A stretch of 9,041 nucleotides of DNA from Flavobacterium sp. (GTDB lineage: Bacteria; Bacteroidota; Bacteroidia; Flavobacteriales; Flavobacteriaceae), in the NCBI GenBank assembly GCA_030152225.1, contig JASLHL010000035.1, positions 1 through 9,041 of the forward strand, given 5' to 3'. The position numbers were made by a program, and so were the translations under genes. Positions 1 through 5,808 of this stretch are shown in pieces; the stretch's first letter is position 1, and every line of letters starts with the position of its first letter. Under the pieces are notes generated by a model. It was not told the origin of the DNA. It made no database searches and worked only from the letters and a program-made list of their open reading frames with translations.

Positions 1-25
1 TGAACGTCCCTAAATATGGTTGACC
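1..25 (+). repeat. Left terminal inverted repeat of the IS
   Basis: It matches the right end (1293-1317, reverse complement) at 19 of 25 positions. The best blocks are ACGTCCCT and GGTTGACC. It starts with TG, as is typical of IS3-family ends. This is the end distal to orfA. The true boundary could lie before position 1, but TG at position 1 aligns with TG at the other end. Confidence 0.85.
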
Positions 26-29
26 GTTT

Positions 30-887
30 TTAAACATTAACTTCATTATTAAATATAGTAATAAATGGTTTGGAAAAAGTACTTTTTCCAAACCATTTAT
101 TTTCAAACTCAACAGGTGTCATTTTGTCTATTGAATTATGAGGTCTGGTATTATTATATTGATTGACTGCTTTTTTGATCAATCTCTTTAATTCACAAAA
201 GCTCTTGGGCTTCCAATATTCTAAATAATCGTTTTTAATTGTTCTATTAATACGTTCAGCATAAGCATTATCTTGAGCAGAAAGAGCCATACTGATGCTT
301 ACTCCTTTGTTTTTCAATAACTGAATATACCCTTTATAAGTATACTGACTTCCTCTATCAGAATGATGGATTAAAGGTGGCGTATTATACTTCAAAGCCA
401 TTTTCAAGGCTTCTATGTTTGCCTGTGCTCGCATATTATCAGATACATGATAACCTACTATTTTCTTAGTATACACGTCGATAATAAATACCGCATAGTA
501 AAATACATCTTTTATTCGGATGTAGGTTATGTCCGATTGCCAGATGGTTGAAGGTGCATTTACTTGCATCCCTTTAATTAAATTTGGATAATAGATTTTG
601 GAAGCTATCGTAGTTTTAATGTAATTTTTTCGTTTGTGTAAACGATATCCTAAGTTCATAAATACATCTATAAACTTATCTCTACCTATAAAACTAGGTT
701 TTAAGGTATAGTACATCTTCTCAACCCCACAACCAGGATGTTCACGTCTTAAATCATCTGCTTCTAAGACAAGTTTAGATACTTCTGTATCAAAAATAGC
801 TTGTTTTTTAGCATATTGATTTACTGCTTGTTTGCTAATTCCAATAGTTCGATATAAACTATTTAGGGAATAGTTTATTTGCTCTTT
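30..887 (-). CDS. IS3-family transposase OrfB (DDE integrase core), frameshift-expressed
   Basis: Catalytic half of the IS transposase. Counting from the internal Met at 716, the acidic triad is D62 (WQSDIT), D120 (HHSDRG) and E154 (DNAYAERIN), with the usual IS3 neighbours and a C-terminal NNTRPHNSIDKMTPVEF block. The open frame extends upstream of that Met through SLYRTIGISKQAV and DLRREHPGCGVEK, which are normal OrfB N-terminal sequence, so the Met at 716 is not the real start. No good start codon exists before the in-frame stop at 936-938. The likely product is an OrfAB fusion of about 414 residues made by -1 frameshifting near 884-890. The interval given is the part read after the shift. 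The DDE spacing (33 residues between D120 and E154) is slightly shorter than the classical 35. No inactivating lesion is visible. Confidence 0.9.
   Translation of the reverse strand, partial: KEQINYSLNSLYRTIGISKQAVNQYAKKQAIFDTEVSKLVLEADDLRREHPGCGVEKMYYTLKPSFIGRDKFIDVFMNLGYRLHKRKNYIKTTIASKIYYPNLIKGMQVNAPSTIWQSDITYIRIKDVFYYAVFIIDVYTKKIVGYHVSDNMRAQANIEALKMALKYNTPPLIHHSDRGSQYTYKGYIQLLKNKGVSISMALSAQDNAYAERINRTIKNDYLEYWKPKSFCELKRLIKKAVNQYNNTRPHNSIDKMTPVEFENKWFGKSTFSKPFITIFNNEVNV
60..101. repeat. 42-bp perfect palindrome inside the 3' end of orfB
   Basis: The 21 bases 60-80 are exactly the reverse complement of 81-101, with the centre at AGT|ACT. It lies within the coding sequence of the transposase C-terminus (around residues 206-219 counted from the Met at 716), ahead of the stop at 30-32. 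As RNA it would fold into a long AU-rich hairpin. It may act as a terminator or as a structure blocking read-through, but no role is shown. See findings. Confidence 0.85.
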
Positions 888-890
888 TTC
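854..890 (-). promoter_or_regulatory. Programmed -1 ribosomal frameshift signal of the IS
   Basis: On the minus strand, orfA codons AAG AAA AAG at 892-884 give a slippery G-AAA-AAG run. After a 5-nt spacer (883-879) comes a perfect 10-bp inverted repeat, ATAAACTATT (878-869), loop CCCTA, AATAGTTTAT (863-854). The orfA stop TAA (877-875) lies inside the stem. A slip of one base back joins orfA residue 130 to the orfB frame (SVKKK then EQINYSLNSLYR). This matches the IS3-family layout of slippery site plus stimulatory stem. A second A-run (A AAA AAT at 929-923) also lies in the overlap but has no hairpin at the right distance. Confidence 0.75.
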
Positions 891-1273
891 TTGACGGAAC
901 CAGGTGATTGCAGGGTGTTTGAATTTTTTATTATGTCATAGTCTAACTCTTTACTGGCAATCTCTATAACTTTAGAATAGAAATCTACTTGAATTTGCTT
1001 CTGACCAACTATTCGCTCTAGTTCTTTTACTTTTGCTTCTAGCTCCTTTACTTTGTTTGTGTTACTTGCTTTCATTTCTACAATTCTTTGACCTTGTTCA
1101 TTAAAGATAGAAAATTTATAGATCCATCGGTAAATTGCAGAGTTAGGAATTTTGTATAAACGACTTAATTGAAGAACACTATAAGTGCCTTTCTCAAATA
1201 AACTAACAATCTCGCGCTTAAATTCTTCTGAATAAATACGATTTTTTTTAATTTGTTGAACGTTGACTTTCAT
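875..1273 (-). CDS. IS3-family OrfA (helix-turn-helix DNA-binding protein)
   Basis: A 132-residue protein that recognises the IS ends and forms the N-terminal part of the OrfAB transposase. Residues 11-53 (YSEEFKREIVSLFEKG...LSRLYKIPNSAIYRWI) are a transposase helix-turn-helix. Residues 71-107 (KVKELEAKVKELERIVGQK...) have heptad leucines/isoleucines typical of the IS3 OrfA leucine zipper used for multimerisation. The basic tail ending VKKKSK is encoded by the frameshift site. The start at 1273 is 20 bp inside the right terminal repeat and gives the normal length for the family. In related elements OrfA alone often acts as a regulator; that is family knowledge, not seen here. Confidence 0.92.
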   Translation of the reverse strand: MKVNVQQIKKNRIYSEEFKREIVSLFEKGTYSVLQLSRLYKIPNSAIYRWIYKFSIFNEQGQRIVEMKASNTNKVKELEAKVKELERIVGQKQIQVDFYSKVIEIASKELDYDIIKNSNTLQSPGSVKKKSK

Positions 1274-1292
1274 AGGAAAATTGAATTTTTAT

Positions 1293-1317
1293 GGTCAACC
1301 TATGTCAGGGACGTACA
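1293..1317 (-). repeat. Right terminal inverted repeat of the IS
   Basis: Read on the minus strand it begins TGTACGTCCCTGACATAGG and ends GGTTGACC, matching the left end at 19 of 25 positions. It lies 20 bp upstream of the orfA start, so the transposase promoter must be close to or inside this end. The flank from 1318 is a heptanucleotide repeat array, which shows where the element landed. Confidence 0.85.
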
Positions 1318-1319
1318 TG

Positions 1320-1477
1320 GTAAGTGGGGAGTGGTAAGTGGGGAGTGGGGAATGGTAAGTGGGGAATGGTAAGTGGGGAATGGTAAATGGTGAGTGGTAA
1401 GTGGGGAATGGTAAGTGGTGAAGGCACTCACTACTCACTACTCACTACTCGCTACTCGCTACTCACTACTCACCATT
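1320..1477. repeat. Heptanucleotide repeat array with inverted C-rich half
   Basis: From 1320 fourteen consecutive 7-mers stay in phase: variants of GTAAGTG, GGGAGTG, GGGAATG and GTGAGTG, ending at 1417. After GTGAAGG the strand bias flips, and 1425-1477 is built of CACTACT and CGCTACT 7-mers, whose complements (AGTAGTG, AGTAGCG) resemble the first half. The region could fold into a long imperfect hairpin. It begins about 10 bases past the hmp stop codon and meets the IS end on the other side. An apparent reading frame across it (Ser-Leu-Leu-Thr-Thr repeats) is a by-product of the repeat and is not annotated. Confidence 0.85.
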
Positions 1478-1486
1478 TCCAAAAAA

Positions 1487-2686
1487 CTATAAAGCTAATG
1501 AAGCAGGACCAAACTCCTCAAAGAAAATGGTTGTTTTGTCTACTTTTTGCTCTACCAGATACTGGTAGTGTTTTTCAATAAATCCACGCGGTCCACAAAT
1601 GTAGTATTCTGCTTCTTGCGACAAGATATCATCTTCAATTTGCGCCAATTCTACCCAACCTTTGTATGTCGCAGGAGTAGATTCTGCTGGATTATCGTAA
1701 AAGATATGTTGTTTTAACTGGGGGTAGTCTTTTTCTAAGGCTGCCACGTATTGTTTAAAAGCGTGCACTTCTTCACCTCTACAACCGTGAATCCATTTCA
1801 CTGCGGTTTCCTTTTCTTGTTGGGTAATGGATTCCAACATCGCTAATAAAGGAGTCTGCCCTACACCTCCACTGATGAATACTTTGGTTTTTGCTTGAGT
1901 GTCTTGCAAAACAAACACACCCGAAGGAGAAGAAAGATCCACTACATCTCCTGCTTGAATCACTTGATGTAGGCGATTACTGATCAAACCATCTGGATGT
2001 TGACTACCCGCTTCTTTTTTCACCGAAATGCGGTAGTATGTTCCATTAGGTGCACAGGAAATACTGTATTGTCTAGGTTGCAAGAGATTTAATTCGGGTA
2101 AGAAAAGACGCAAACTCAAGTATTGTCCCGGTTTAAAGTCTGCAATAGGTCCTTGATCTGCTGGATACAAATAAAACGAAGTGATCTCACTTGATTCGAC
2201 TACTTTTTCTTTAACTACAAAAGGTCGCCAGCCTGTCCATCCTCCTTTTTCATTGACTTTTTGATTGTAGATATTTTGCTCATGTCCACTCATCAAATCC
2301 GCTAATTCTTGATAAGCAACCGCCCATGCACCTAACAAATCATCCGTAGCCAATTCTCCTAATACTTCTTTGATTGAAGCTATTAAATGCTTTCCTACAA
2401 TGGCATAATGCTCTGGACGAATATCCAAACTCGTATGTTTATGACCGATGGAATCTACAACGGGAAATAATACACTGGGATCTTCAATGTGCTCTGCATA
2501 AGCCAATACCGCCATCGCTAAAGCCGTTTGTTGTTTTTCATTTTGTTGATTTCCCATGTTAAACACGTGTTTTAACTCCGGATTATGAATAAACATACGT
2601 TGATAGAAATGTTTGGTTAGCACCACGCCATGGGCTCTTAAAATGGGAACAGTTGATTTTACGAGTTCTTTTTGCTCAGTTGTCAT
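1487..2686 (-). CDS. hmp: Flavohemoglobin, nitric oxide dioxygenase
   Basis: A cytosolic enzyme that oxidises NO to nitrate using O2 and NAD(P)H, with heme and FAD. The 399-residue length is normal. The N-terminal globin domain (about 1-140) has HFYQRMF with B10 Tyr28, distal Gln52, the proximal His84 in GHKHTS, and Tyr94. The FAD domain follows from about 150 with RQYSIS (205-210). The NAD domain has GGVGQTP (273-279), YICGPRGF (362-369) and the C-terminal FEEFGP (389-394). It closely resembles E. coli Hmp along its length and no key residue is missing. The start ATG at 2686 begins MTTEQKELVKSTVPIL, matching family N-termini; no Shine-Dalgarno is visible, as is common in this phylum. The Rrf2 regulator gene lies 149 bp upstream on the same strand, and two operator-like repeats sit in the gap, pointing to NO-responsive control. 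The stop is TAG, followed at once by the heptamer array. Confidence 0.96.
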   Translation of the reverse strand: MTTEQKELVKSTVPILRAHGVVLTKHFYQRMFIHNPELKHVFNMGNQQNEKQQTALAMAVLAYAEHIEDPSVLFPVVDSIGHKHTSLDIRPEHYAIVGKHLIASIKEVLGELATDDLLGAWAVAYQELADLMSGHEQNIYNQKVNEKGGWTGWRPFVVKEKVVESSEITSFYLYPADQGPIADFKPGQYLSLRLFLPELNLLQPRQYSISCAPNGTYYRISVKKEAGSQHPDGLISNRLHQVIQAGDVVDLSSPSGVFVLQDTQAKTKVFISGGVGQTPLLAMLESITQQEKETAVKWIHGCRGEEVHAFKQYVAALEKDYPQLKQHIFYDNPAESTPATYKGWVELAQIEDDILSQEAEYYICGPRGFIEKHYQYLVEQKVDKTTIFFEEFGPASLAL

Positions 2687-2708
2687 TTGATTTTAGTTTT
2701 AAATTATA

Positions 2709-2735
2709 AAATAAAAGAGGTTTTTATCCTTTAAT
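2709..2735 (-). promoter_or_regulatory. Operator-like site 1, proximal to hmp
   Basis: On the minus strand it contains AAAGGATAAAAACCTCTTTT, 24 of 27 bases identical to site 2 at 2773-2799. It lies 22 bp before the hmp start codon. Here the dyad is weaker than in site 2. The likely ligand is the adjacent Rrf2-family regulator, by position only; no binding motif from memory is claimed to match. Confidence 0.5.
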
Positions 2736-2772
2736 TAGCTACACCAATTTTCATAGGGTAGCGCTCTGTTAC

Positions 2773-2799
2773 AAATAAAAGATATTTTTATCCTTTATT
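2773..2799 (-). promoter_or_regulatory. Operator-like site 2, distal, overlapping a candidate hmp promoter
   Basis: The minus-strand core AAAGGATAAAAATATCTTTT is a dyad: AAAGGATA, 4-bp spacer, TATCTTTT, with one mismatch between the arms. It is a near copy of site 1, displaced by exactly 64 bp (about six helical turns). A TTTG at 2803-2800 and a TTTATTTG at 2779-2772 lie 20 bp apart around it, close to the Bacteroidota -33/-7 arrangement (the -7 box has one mismatch). A regulator bound here would cover the promoter spacer, consistent with repression. This is inferred from position. Confidence 0.5.
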
Positions 2800-2835
2800 C
2801 AAATAAAATGAACTAAAAATTTTAAACTCTTTGTT

Positions 2836-3273
2836 TTATTTGTTTAAGGTAAAGTGTCCATCGATAAGTCCTTGGTTGAATTGACCAATAGACGTCGTTT
2901 TTAAAACATGGGCGAGATTATCTCTAATCTGCTTAAAATCATGATGTAAAGGACATGGATTTGTTTCAGAGCAGTAGCTCAATCCCATTGCACAACCAAC
3001 GAATAATTCTTTGCCTTCTACGGCTTCTACGATTTCAGCCAATGGGCGATTAAAATCTTCTTTCTCGAGATAGAATCCGCCATTGGGTCCCTTAGCAGAT
3101 TGGATGAGCCCTTCTCTGCTTAATTTTTGTAGGATTTTAGCCAAGAAGTGTTCAGGAGAATTGACTTCTTGAGCAATTTCCTTTATGCTCGATTTATACC
3201 CTTGCTCACTTCTTTTAGCAATGTATAAAACCGCTCTTAAAGCATATTCACAAGTTTTTGAAAAAATTCCCAT
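2836..3273 (-). CDS. Rrf2-family transcriptional regulator, NsrR-like Fe-S cluster candidate
   Basis: A 145-residue Rrf2-type DNA-binding protein. The winged helix-turn-helix spans roughly residues 1-70 (FSKTCEYALRAVLYIA, IKEIAQEVNSPEHFLAKILQKL, then the wing with KGPNGGFYL). Three cysteines, C94, C101 and C107 (spacing x6 and x5), are placed as the iron-sulfur ligands of IscR/NsrR proteins; C8 is a fourth. The x6/x5 spacing differs slightly from that of the best-known members. The gene sits directly upstream of hmp on the same strand, and NO-responsive Rrf2 proteins commonly control flavohemoglobin genes, so a nitric-oxide sensing role is the best guess. Other Rrf2 roles (iron-sulfur or cysteine metabolism) cannot be excluded. 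A TACCTTTG -7 box at 3316-3309 gives it its own promoter. Confidence 0.88.
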   Translation of the reverse strand: MGIFSKTCEYALRAVLYIAKRSEQGYKSSIKEIAQEVNSPEHFLAKILQKLSREGLIQSAKGPNGGFYLEKEDFNRPLAEIVEAVEGKELFVGCAMGLSYCSETNPCPLHHDFKQIRDNLAHVLKTTSIGQFNQGLIDGHFTLNK

Positions 3274-3308
3274 AACTTCTTATATCTAGTGTTGTGTATT
3301 TTGTAAAA

Positions 3309-3340
3309 CAAAGGTAGGATAAATCTTCTGTATTCTATCC
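3309..3340 (-). promoter_or_regulatory. Promoter -7 box and dyad upstream of the Rrf2 gene
   Basis: The minus-strand TACCTTTG at 3316-3309 fits the Bacteroidota TAnnTTTG -7 consensus and lies about 36 bp before the start codon. Directly upstream is a dyad with GGATA arms (3340-3336 and the complement at 3321-3317), extended as GGATAGAAT / ATTTATCC. The GGATA half-site also occurs in both hmp operator-like sites, which suggests autoregulation. No -33 TTTG was found at the expected distance. Confidence 0.5.
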
Positions 3341-3376
3341 ATAGTACGAACAATTGCTTTTGGTTTCAAGGTCTTT

Positions 3377-3802
3377 TTATTTCAAGTATTTAACGAAGTA
3401 TTTCGGCACTTCTTCATAGCCCTGCCTCAAATAGAATTCGTGTGCTTTTTCTCTTCTGCTATGGCTGTGCAGTTCTATTCGATCACATCCCATTTGCCTA
3501 GCTAAAGCGGTAATATAATCCTCCATCTGTTTTCCGATTCCCTTGCTTCTTACTTGTTCATCAACAGCAAAATAACTGATCCGCATAAAATCACCGCGTA
3601 CGGCCAGTTGTGGAATACAATGCAATGAAATAAACGCAACCACTTGCTCCTCCTCTTCTACTACCAACAATTTTTCTTGTGAACTTTGGCTCATTTTAGC
3701 AATTTTAGCGGCTAAAAAGTCCAAGGTTTCGGGATATCCCATTTGGGTTAAGAGATCAGCGACAAGAGCTGCATCTTCGACTGTCATTTTTCTAATTTGC
3801 AT
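3377..3802 (-). CDS. GNAT-family N-acetyltransferase
   Basis: A 141-residue cytosolic acyl-CoA-dependent acetyltransferase of unknown substrate. It opens with IRKMTVEDAALVADLLTQMGYP, a usual GNAT first strand and helix. The acetyl-CoA pyrophosphate-binding motif is seen as YFAVDEQVRSKGIGKQMEDY, with R85, G88 and G90 in the Q/RxxGxG/A loop. The last motif is AHEFYLRQGYEEVPKYFVKYL (120-140). The length is that of a complete single-domain GNAT. It starts 11 bp after the lipoprotein stop codon and so is probably cotranscribed with the two genes upstream, with no obvious functional link. No Shine-Dalgarno is visible. Confidence 0.9.
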   Translation of the reverse strand: MQIRKMTVEDAALVADLLTQMGYPETLDFLAAKIAKMSQSSQEKLLVVEEEEQVVAFISLHCIPQLAVRGDFMRISYFAVDEQVRSKGIGKQMEDYITALARQMGCDRIELHSHSRREKAHEFYLRQGYEEVPKYFVKYLK

Positions 3803-3813
3803 TCTTGTATTTT

Positions 3814-4464
3814 TTATTCTTGTTCAAATGAAAGCAATGTTCCGTCTTTTTTAAATTCGATAGCATAGCGTGCGCGATCAGTTGAAATCGTGCGCGGATA
3901 CCAGCGAATCCGATTCTTTCTCGTTATGACATATACTGTTAAATCGGATGTATCACCGCCAATCTCTTCTACTTTTTGCTTGAGTGCTTCATATACATTA
4001 TGGGCGTGTACAAAGGGAATTTCATCTAAAGATACTAAGTCTTGTTGAATGTTATCGCGTTTAGATAGAACAATTGGCTTTGGTTCATGCCACTGTTCAT
4101 TAGCATAGTAGTATTCATCGACATAGCTGGGATTATCTGGATTTTGTACTTGAAGTAATACGCGATAATTATCGTAAAAATGAATGGATTGATATACGTA
4201 AATCGGCCTATCCTTAAACTGAGGCAAAGCGCGTAAGGCGTTTTCTACCGCTATTAAATCCGCTGGATGTGCGGCAAATTGCGTTTTGTTCGTCGGTTCA
4301 ACGGCAATCACTTCCTTCGTTGGTTCCGCTACAATATCCTCCTTTACCTCAGGAGTTTCGACTGTGATTTTACCCTTTTTCGTATCTTCGATGGATTGTA
4401 AGAAATCCGAACAAGAGCTCATTCCTACCAACAGGAACAACAAAATACTCCATTTTAAACTCAT
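3814..4464 (-). CDS. Lipoprotein of unknown function
   Basis: A 216-residue protein with a lipoprotein signal: SLKWSILLFLLVGMSSC, with the lipid-modified Cys18 expected as the new N-terminus. Residues about 30-65 are a low-complexity Glu/Pro/Thr/Val linker with a short repeat (EPTKEVIAVEPTNKT). The folded part, about 68-216, is rich in Tyr, Asp and charged residues and ends RARYAIEFKKDGTLLSFEQE; I do not recognise its family. It is probably anchored in the inner or outer membrane facing the periplasm. The start is supported by AGGAG at 4473-4469, one of the few Shine-Dalgarno-like sequences in the window, and by the signal peptide. The upstream membrane-protein gene ends 11 bp earlier, so the two are likely translated from one message. 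Confidence 0.8.
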   Translation of the reverse strand: MSLKWSILLFLLVGMSSCSDFLQSIEDTKKGKITVETPEVKEDIVAEPTKEVIAVEPTNKTQFAAHPADLIAVENALRALPQFKDRPIYVYQSIHFYDNYRVLLQVQNPDNPSYVDEYYYANEQWHEPKPIVLSKRDNIQQDLVSLDEIPFVHAHNVYEALKQKVEEIGGDTSDLTVYVITRKNRIRWYPRTISTDRARYAIEFKKDGTLLSFEQE

Positions 4465-4475
4465 TCTTCTCCTAA

Positions 4476-5453
4476 TTATTCGTTAGTTAGATCTGCTTCA
4501 AACATCACGTTGGTCTTATCTTGTGGATCATAAAAAACAATCCCCTCCTTTTGCATGTGAAGAGCCCCTAGCTCAATCAAGGACACTATTTTTTTGATTT
4601 TCGCCTGTTGTTCCATGCCGCTCTGATCAACATAAACCACCGTAAATTCAACTTCTGGTTGTTCATTGATATAGGTTCCCGTTTGTTTGAGTTGAAGTAG
4701 CTGTGCTACCGCTCGTTTACCTTTAAACTTCAATGCGAGACTCGACACGCCTATATTCAGCTTCTTAAAGATTAAAAATTTAAAAACTAGATAAAAAATA
4801 CCACTGAATAGAAGCAAAAACAGCGCACTACTCACTAGTGGATGGGTAATAGAAAGAAAGCGCCAACCATAACCACAGCTCTCCAATTGATAGGAAAAGA
4901 CATAGTAATAGCTAACTCCCCCAACCAAAAGCAACCACAGCATGAAAAAGATAACATTCACTTTTCCCTTGCTTCCTTCTACAATCACATAGGGTTGTTG
5001 CGTAAACGTTGGATCCACGCGAAGGTGAATGGTTTTTCCCTCCATAAATCGTCGTTTTTCGGGTTGACTATCACGCACTTCCATCTGGTGTTGAATGGAT
5101 TCCTGCTCCAAATTACGCAGCGATAAAACGATGTTCTTCAATGCATCATTTCCTTGAAAAACTGTACTCCCACTCGCCTGTACTATACGTGCCTCTAATC
5201 GCTTTCCCGTTCGATTAATTTTGTTGATGTTCCACTTTCTCTGAAGCGTATAGCGATAGACAATACGCAATAAAACTAGCAATATCCCCATCCACAAGAC
5301 GAGACTAATTCCCAATAAAACGAGAGAAGTCGTTGGGTTTTCATGCTCTAAATACCGATTAGGATATTCGCTGCCATAATAAATAATAGCTGGGTGACCA
5401 AAAATGAAATACAGGAAAAAAAGCAGCCAAAAAAGGCCAAATAATTTACGCAT
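4476..5453 (-). CDS. Membrane protein with two DUF3592-like halves
   Basis: A 325-residue inner-membrane protein of unknown function. Four hydrophobic helices come in two pairs: about 4-26 and 43-66, then 165-188 and 205-229. Each pair is followed by a soluble beta-rich domain. The second domain (GKRAVAQLLQLKQTGTYINE... then VFYDPQDKTNVMF) has the DUF3592-like pattern of Gly-x-x-Ala-x-(V/L)-(L), Asn-x-x-Pro, and a closing YDP-x-D. The first (GKRLEARIVQASGSTVF... then LRVDPTFTQQPYVIVE) follows the same plan, so the protein looks like an internal duplication. A longer frame opens at 5564, but its extra 37 residues are Lys/Gln/Thr-rich and derive from repeat DNA. The Met at 5453 starts directly at the first helix and is preferred. 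It heads the run with the lipoprotein and acetyltransferase genes. Confidence 0.75.
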   Translation of the reverse strand: MRKLFGLFWLLFFLYFIFGHPAIIYYGSEYPNRYLEHENPTTSLVLLGISLVLWMGILLVLLRIVYRYTLQRKWNINKINRTGKRLEARIVQASGSTVFQGNDALKNIVLSLRNLEQESIQHQMEVRDSQPEKRRFMEGKTIHLRVDPTFTQQPYVIVEGSKGKVNVIFFMLWLLLVGGVSYYYVFSYQLESCGYGWRFLSITHPLVSSALFLLLFSGIFYLVFKFLIFKKLNIGVSSLALKFKGKRAVAQLLQLKQTGTYINEQPEVEFTVVYVDQSGMEQQAKIKKIVSLIELGALHMQKEGIVFYDPQDKTNVMFEADLTNE

Positions 5454-5610
5454 AAGAGTAATTTTTTGTTGACGTTTTTTCGTGTAAGGTGGTGGTGAAT
5501 GAGGCGCGAAACGCAGGGCTTTTTTTGTTAGTTGCTTTTTGCCCGTTGTTAGTTGTTTTTTCAAAAATACAATATATTGGAAAATGAGGGTGATTTTTTT
5601 TGTTTTTTTT

Positions 5611-5673
5611 GTTCGTTGCTCTTTGTTGTTTGGCTTTTGTTCTTCGTTGTTTGCTCGTTGTTCGTTGTTCGTT
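5611..5673. repeat. Heptamer array, GTTCGTT type
   Basis: Nine 7-mers in strict phase, each beginning with G and nearly all ending with T: GTTCGTT, GCTCTTT, GTTGTTT, GGCTTTT, GTTCTTC, GTTGTTT, GCTCGTT, GTTCGTT, GTTCGTT. The part 5632-5660 is the inverted counterpart of 6106-6127. Confidence 0.85.
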
Positions 5674-5757
5674 ATCTAGAATAATTTTATCAAAAGACAA
5701 AGAGCAACTCCTAGATTCATCGAATACCAAAACCAATATAAACTAGGTGAGATAAAT

Positions 5758-5790
5758 GACGAACAACGAACAACAAATCGTAGCGTAGCG
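5758..5790. repeat. 33-bp module, copy 1
   Basis: Starts GACGAACAACGAAC and ends CGTAGCGTAGCG. It is identical over 33 bp to 5987-6019. It contains the complement of the GTTCGTT heptamers at 5660-5673, giving a further inverted match across a spacer of about 85 bp. Confidence 0.85.
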
Positions 5791-5808
5791 AAAATCGGAA
5801 CGAAGTGG

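Larger units (their letters stand above)
1..1317 (-). mobile_element. IS3-family insertion sequence, apparently complete
   Basis: A unit of 1,317 bp bounded by related ends: TGAACGTCCCT at position 1 on the plus strand and TGTACGTCCCT read inward from 1317 on the minus strand. Both continue to a shared GGTTGACC. Inside are orfA (helix-turn-helix plus coiled coil) and orfB (DDE integrase core) on the minus strand, in overlapping frames joined by a visible -1 frameshift signal, which is the standard IS3-family plan. Both frames are open, so the element may be active. The left end coincides with the first base of the window, so the target duplication cannot be checked; the right flank begins TGG. 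The subgroup is not assigned. Confidence 0.9.

Noticed and set aside
1387..1581. Plus-strand reading frame with Ser-Leu-Leu-Thr-Thr repeats
   Set aside because: Its first half is the translated heptamer array and its second half is antisense to the end of hmp; no promoter or family resemblance.
5454..5564. Upstream extension of the membrane-protein gene to a Met at 5564
   Set aside because: The added 37 residues are basic, low-complexity and repeat-derived, and would place a charged tail before the first transmembrane helix; Met at 5453 is the better start.
5446..5736. Minus-strand frame rich in Lys, Gln, Arg and Asn
   Set aside because: It is low-complexity translation of the repeat region and overlaps the true start of the membrane-protein gene.
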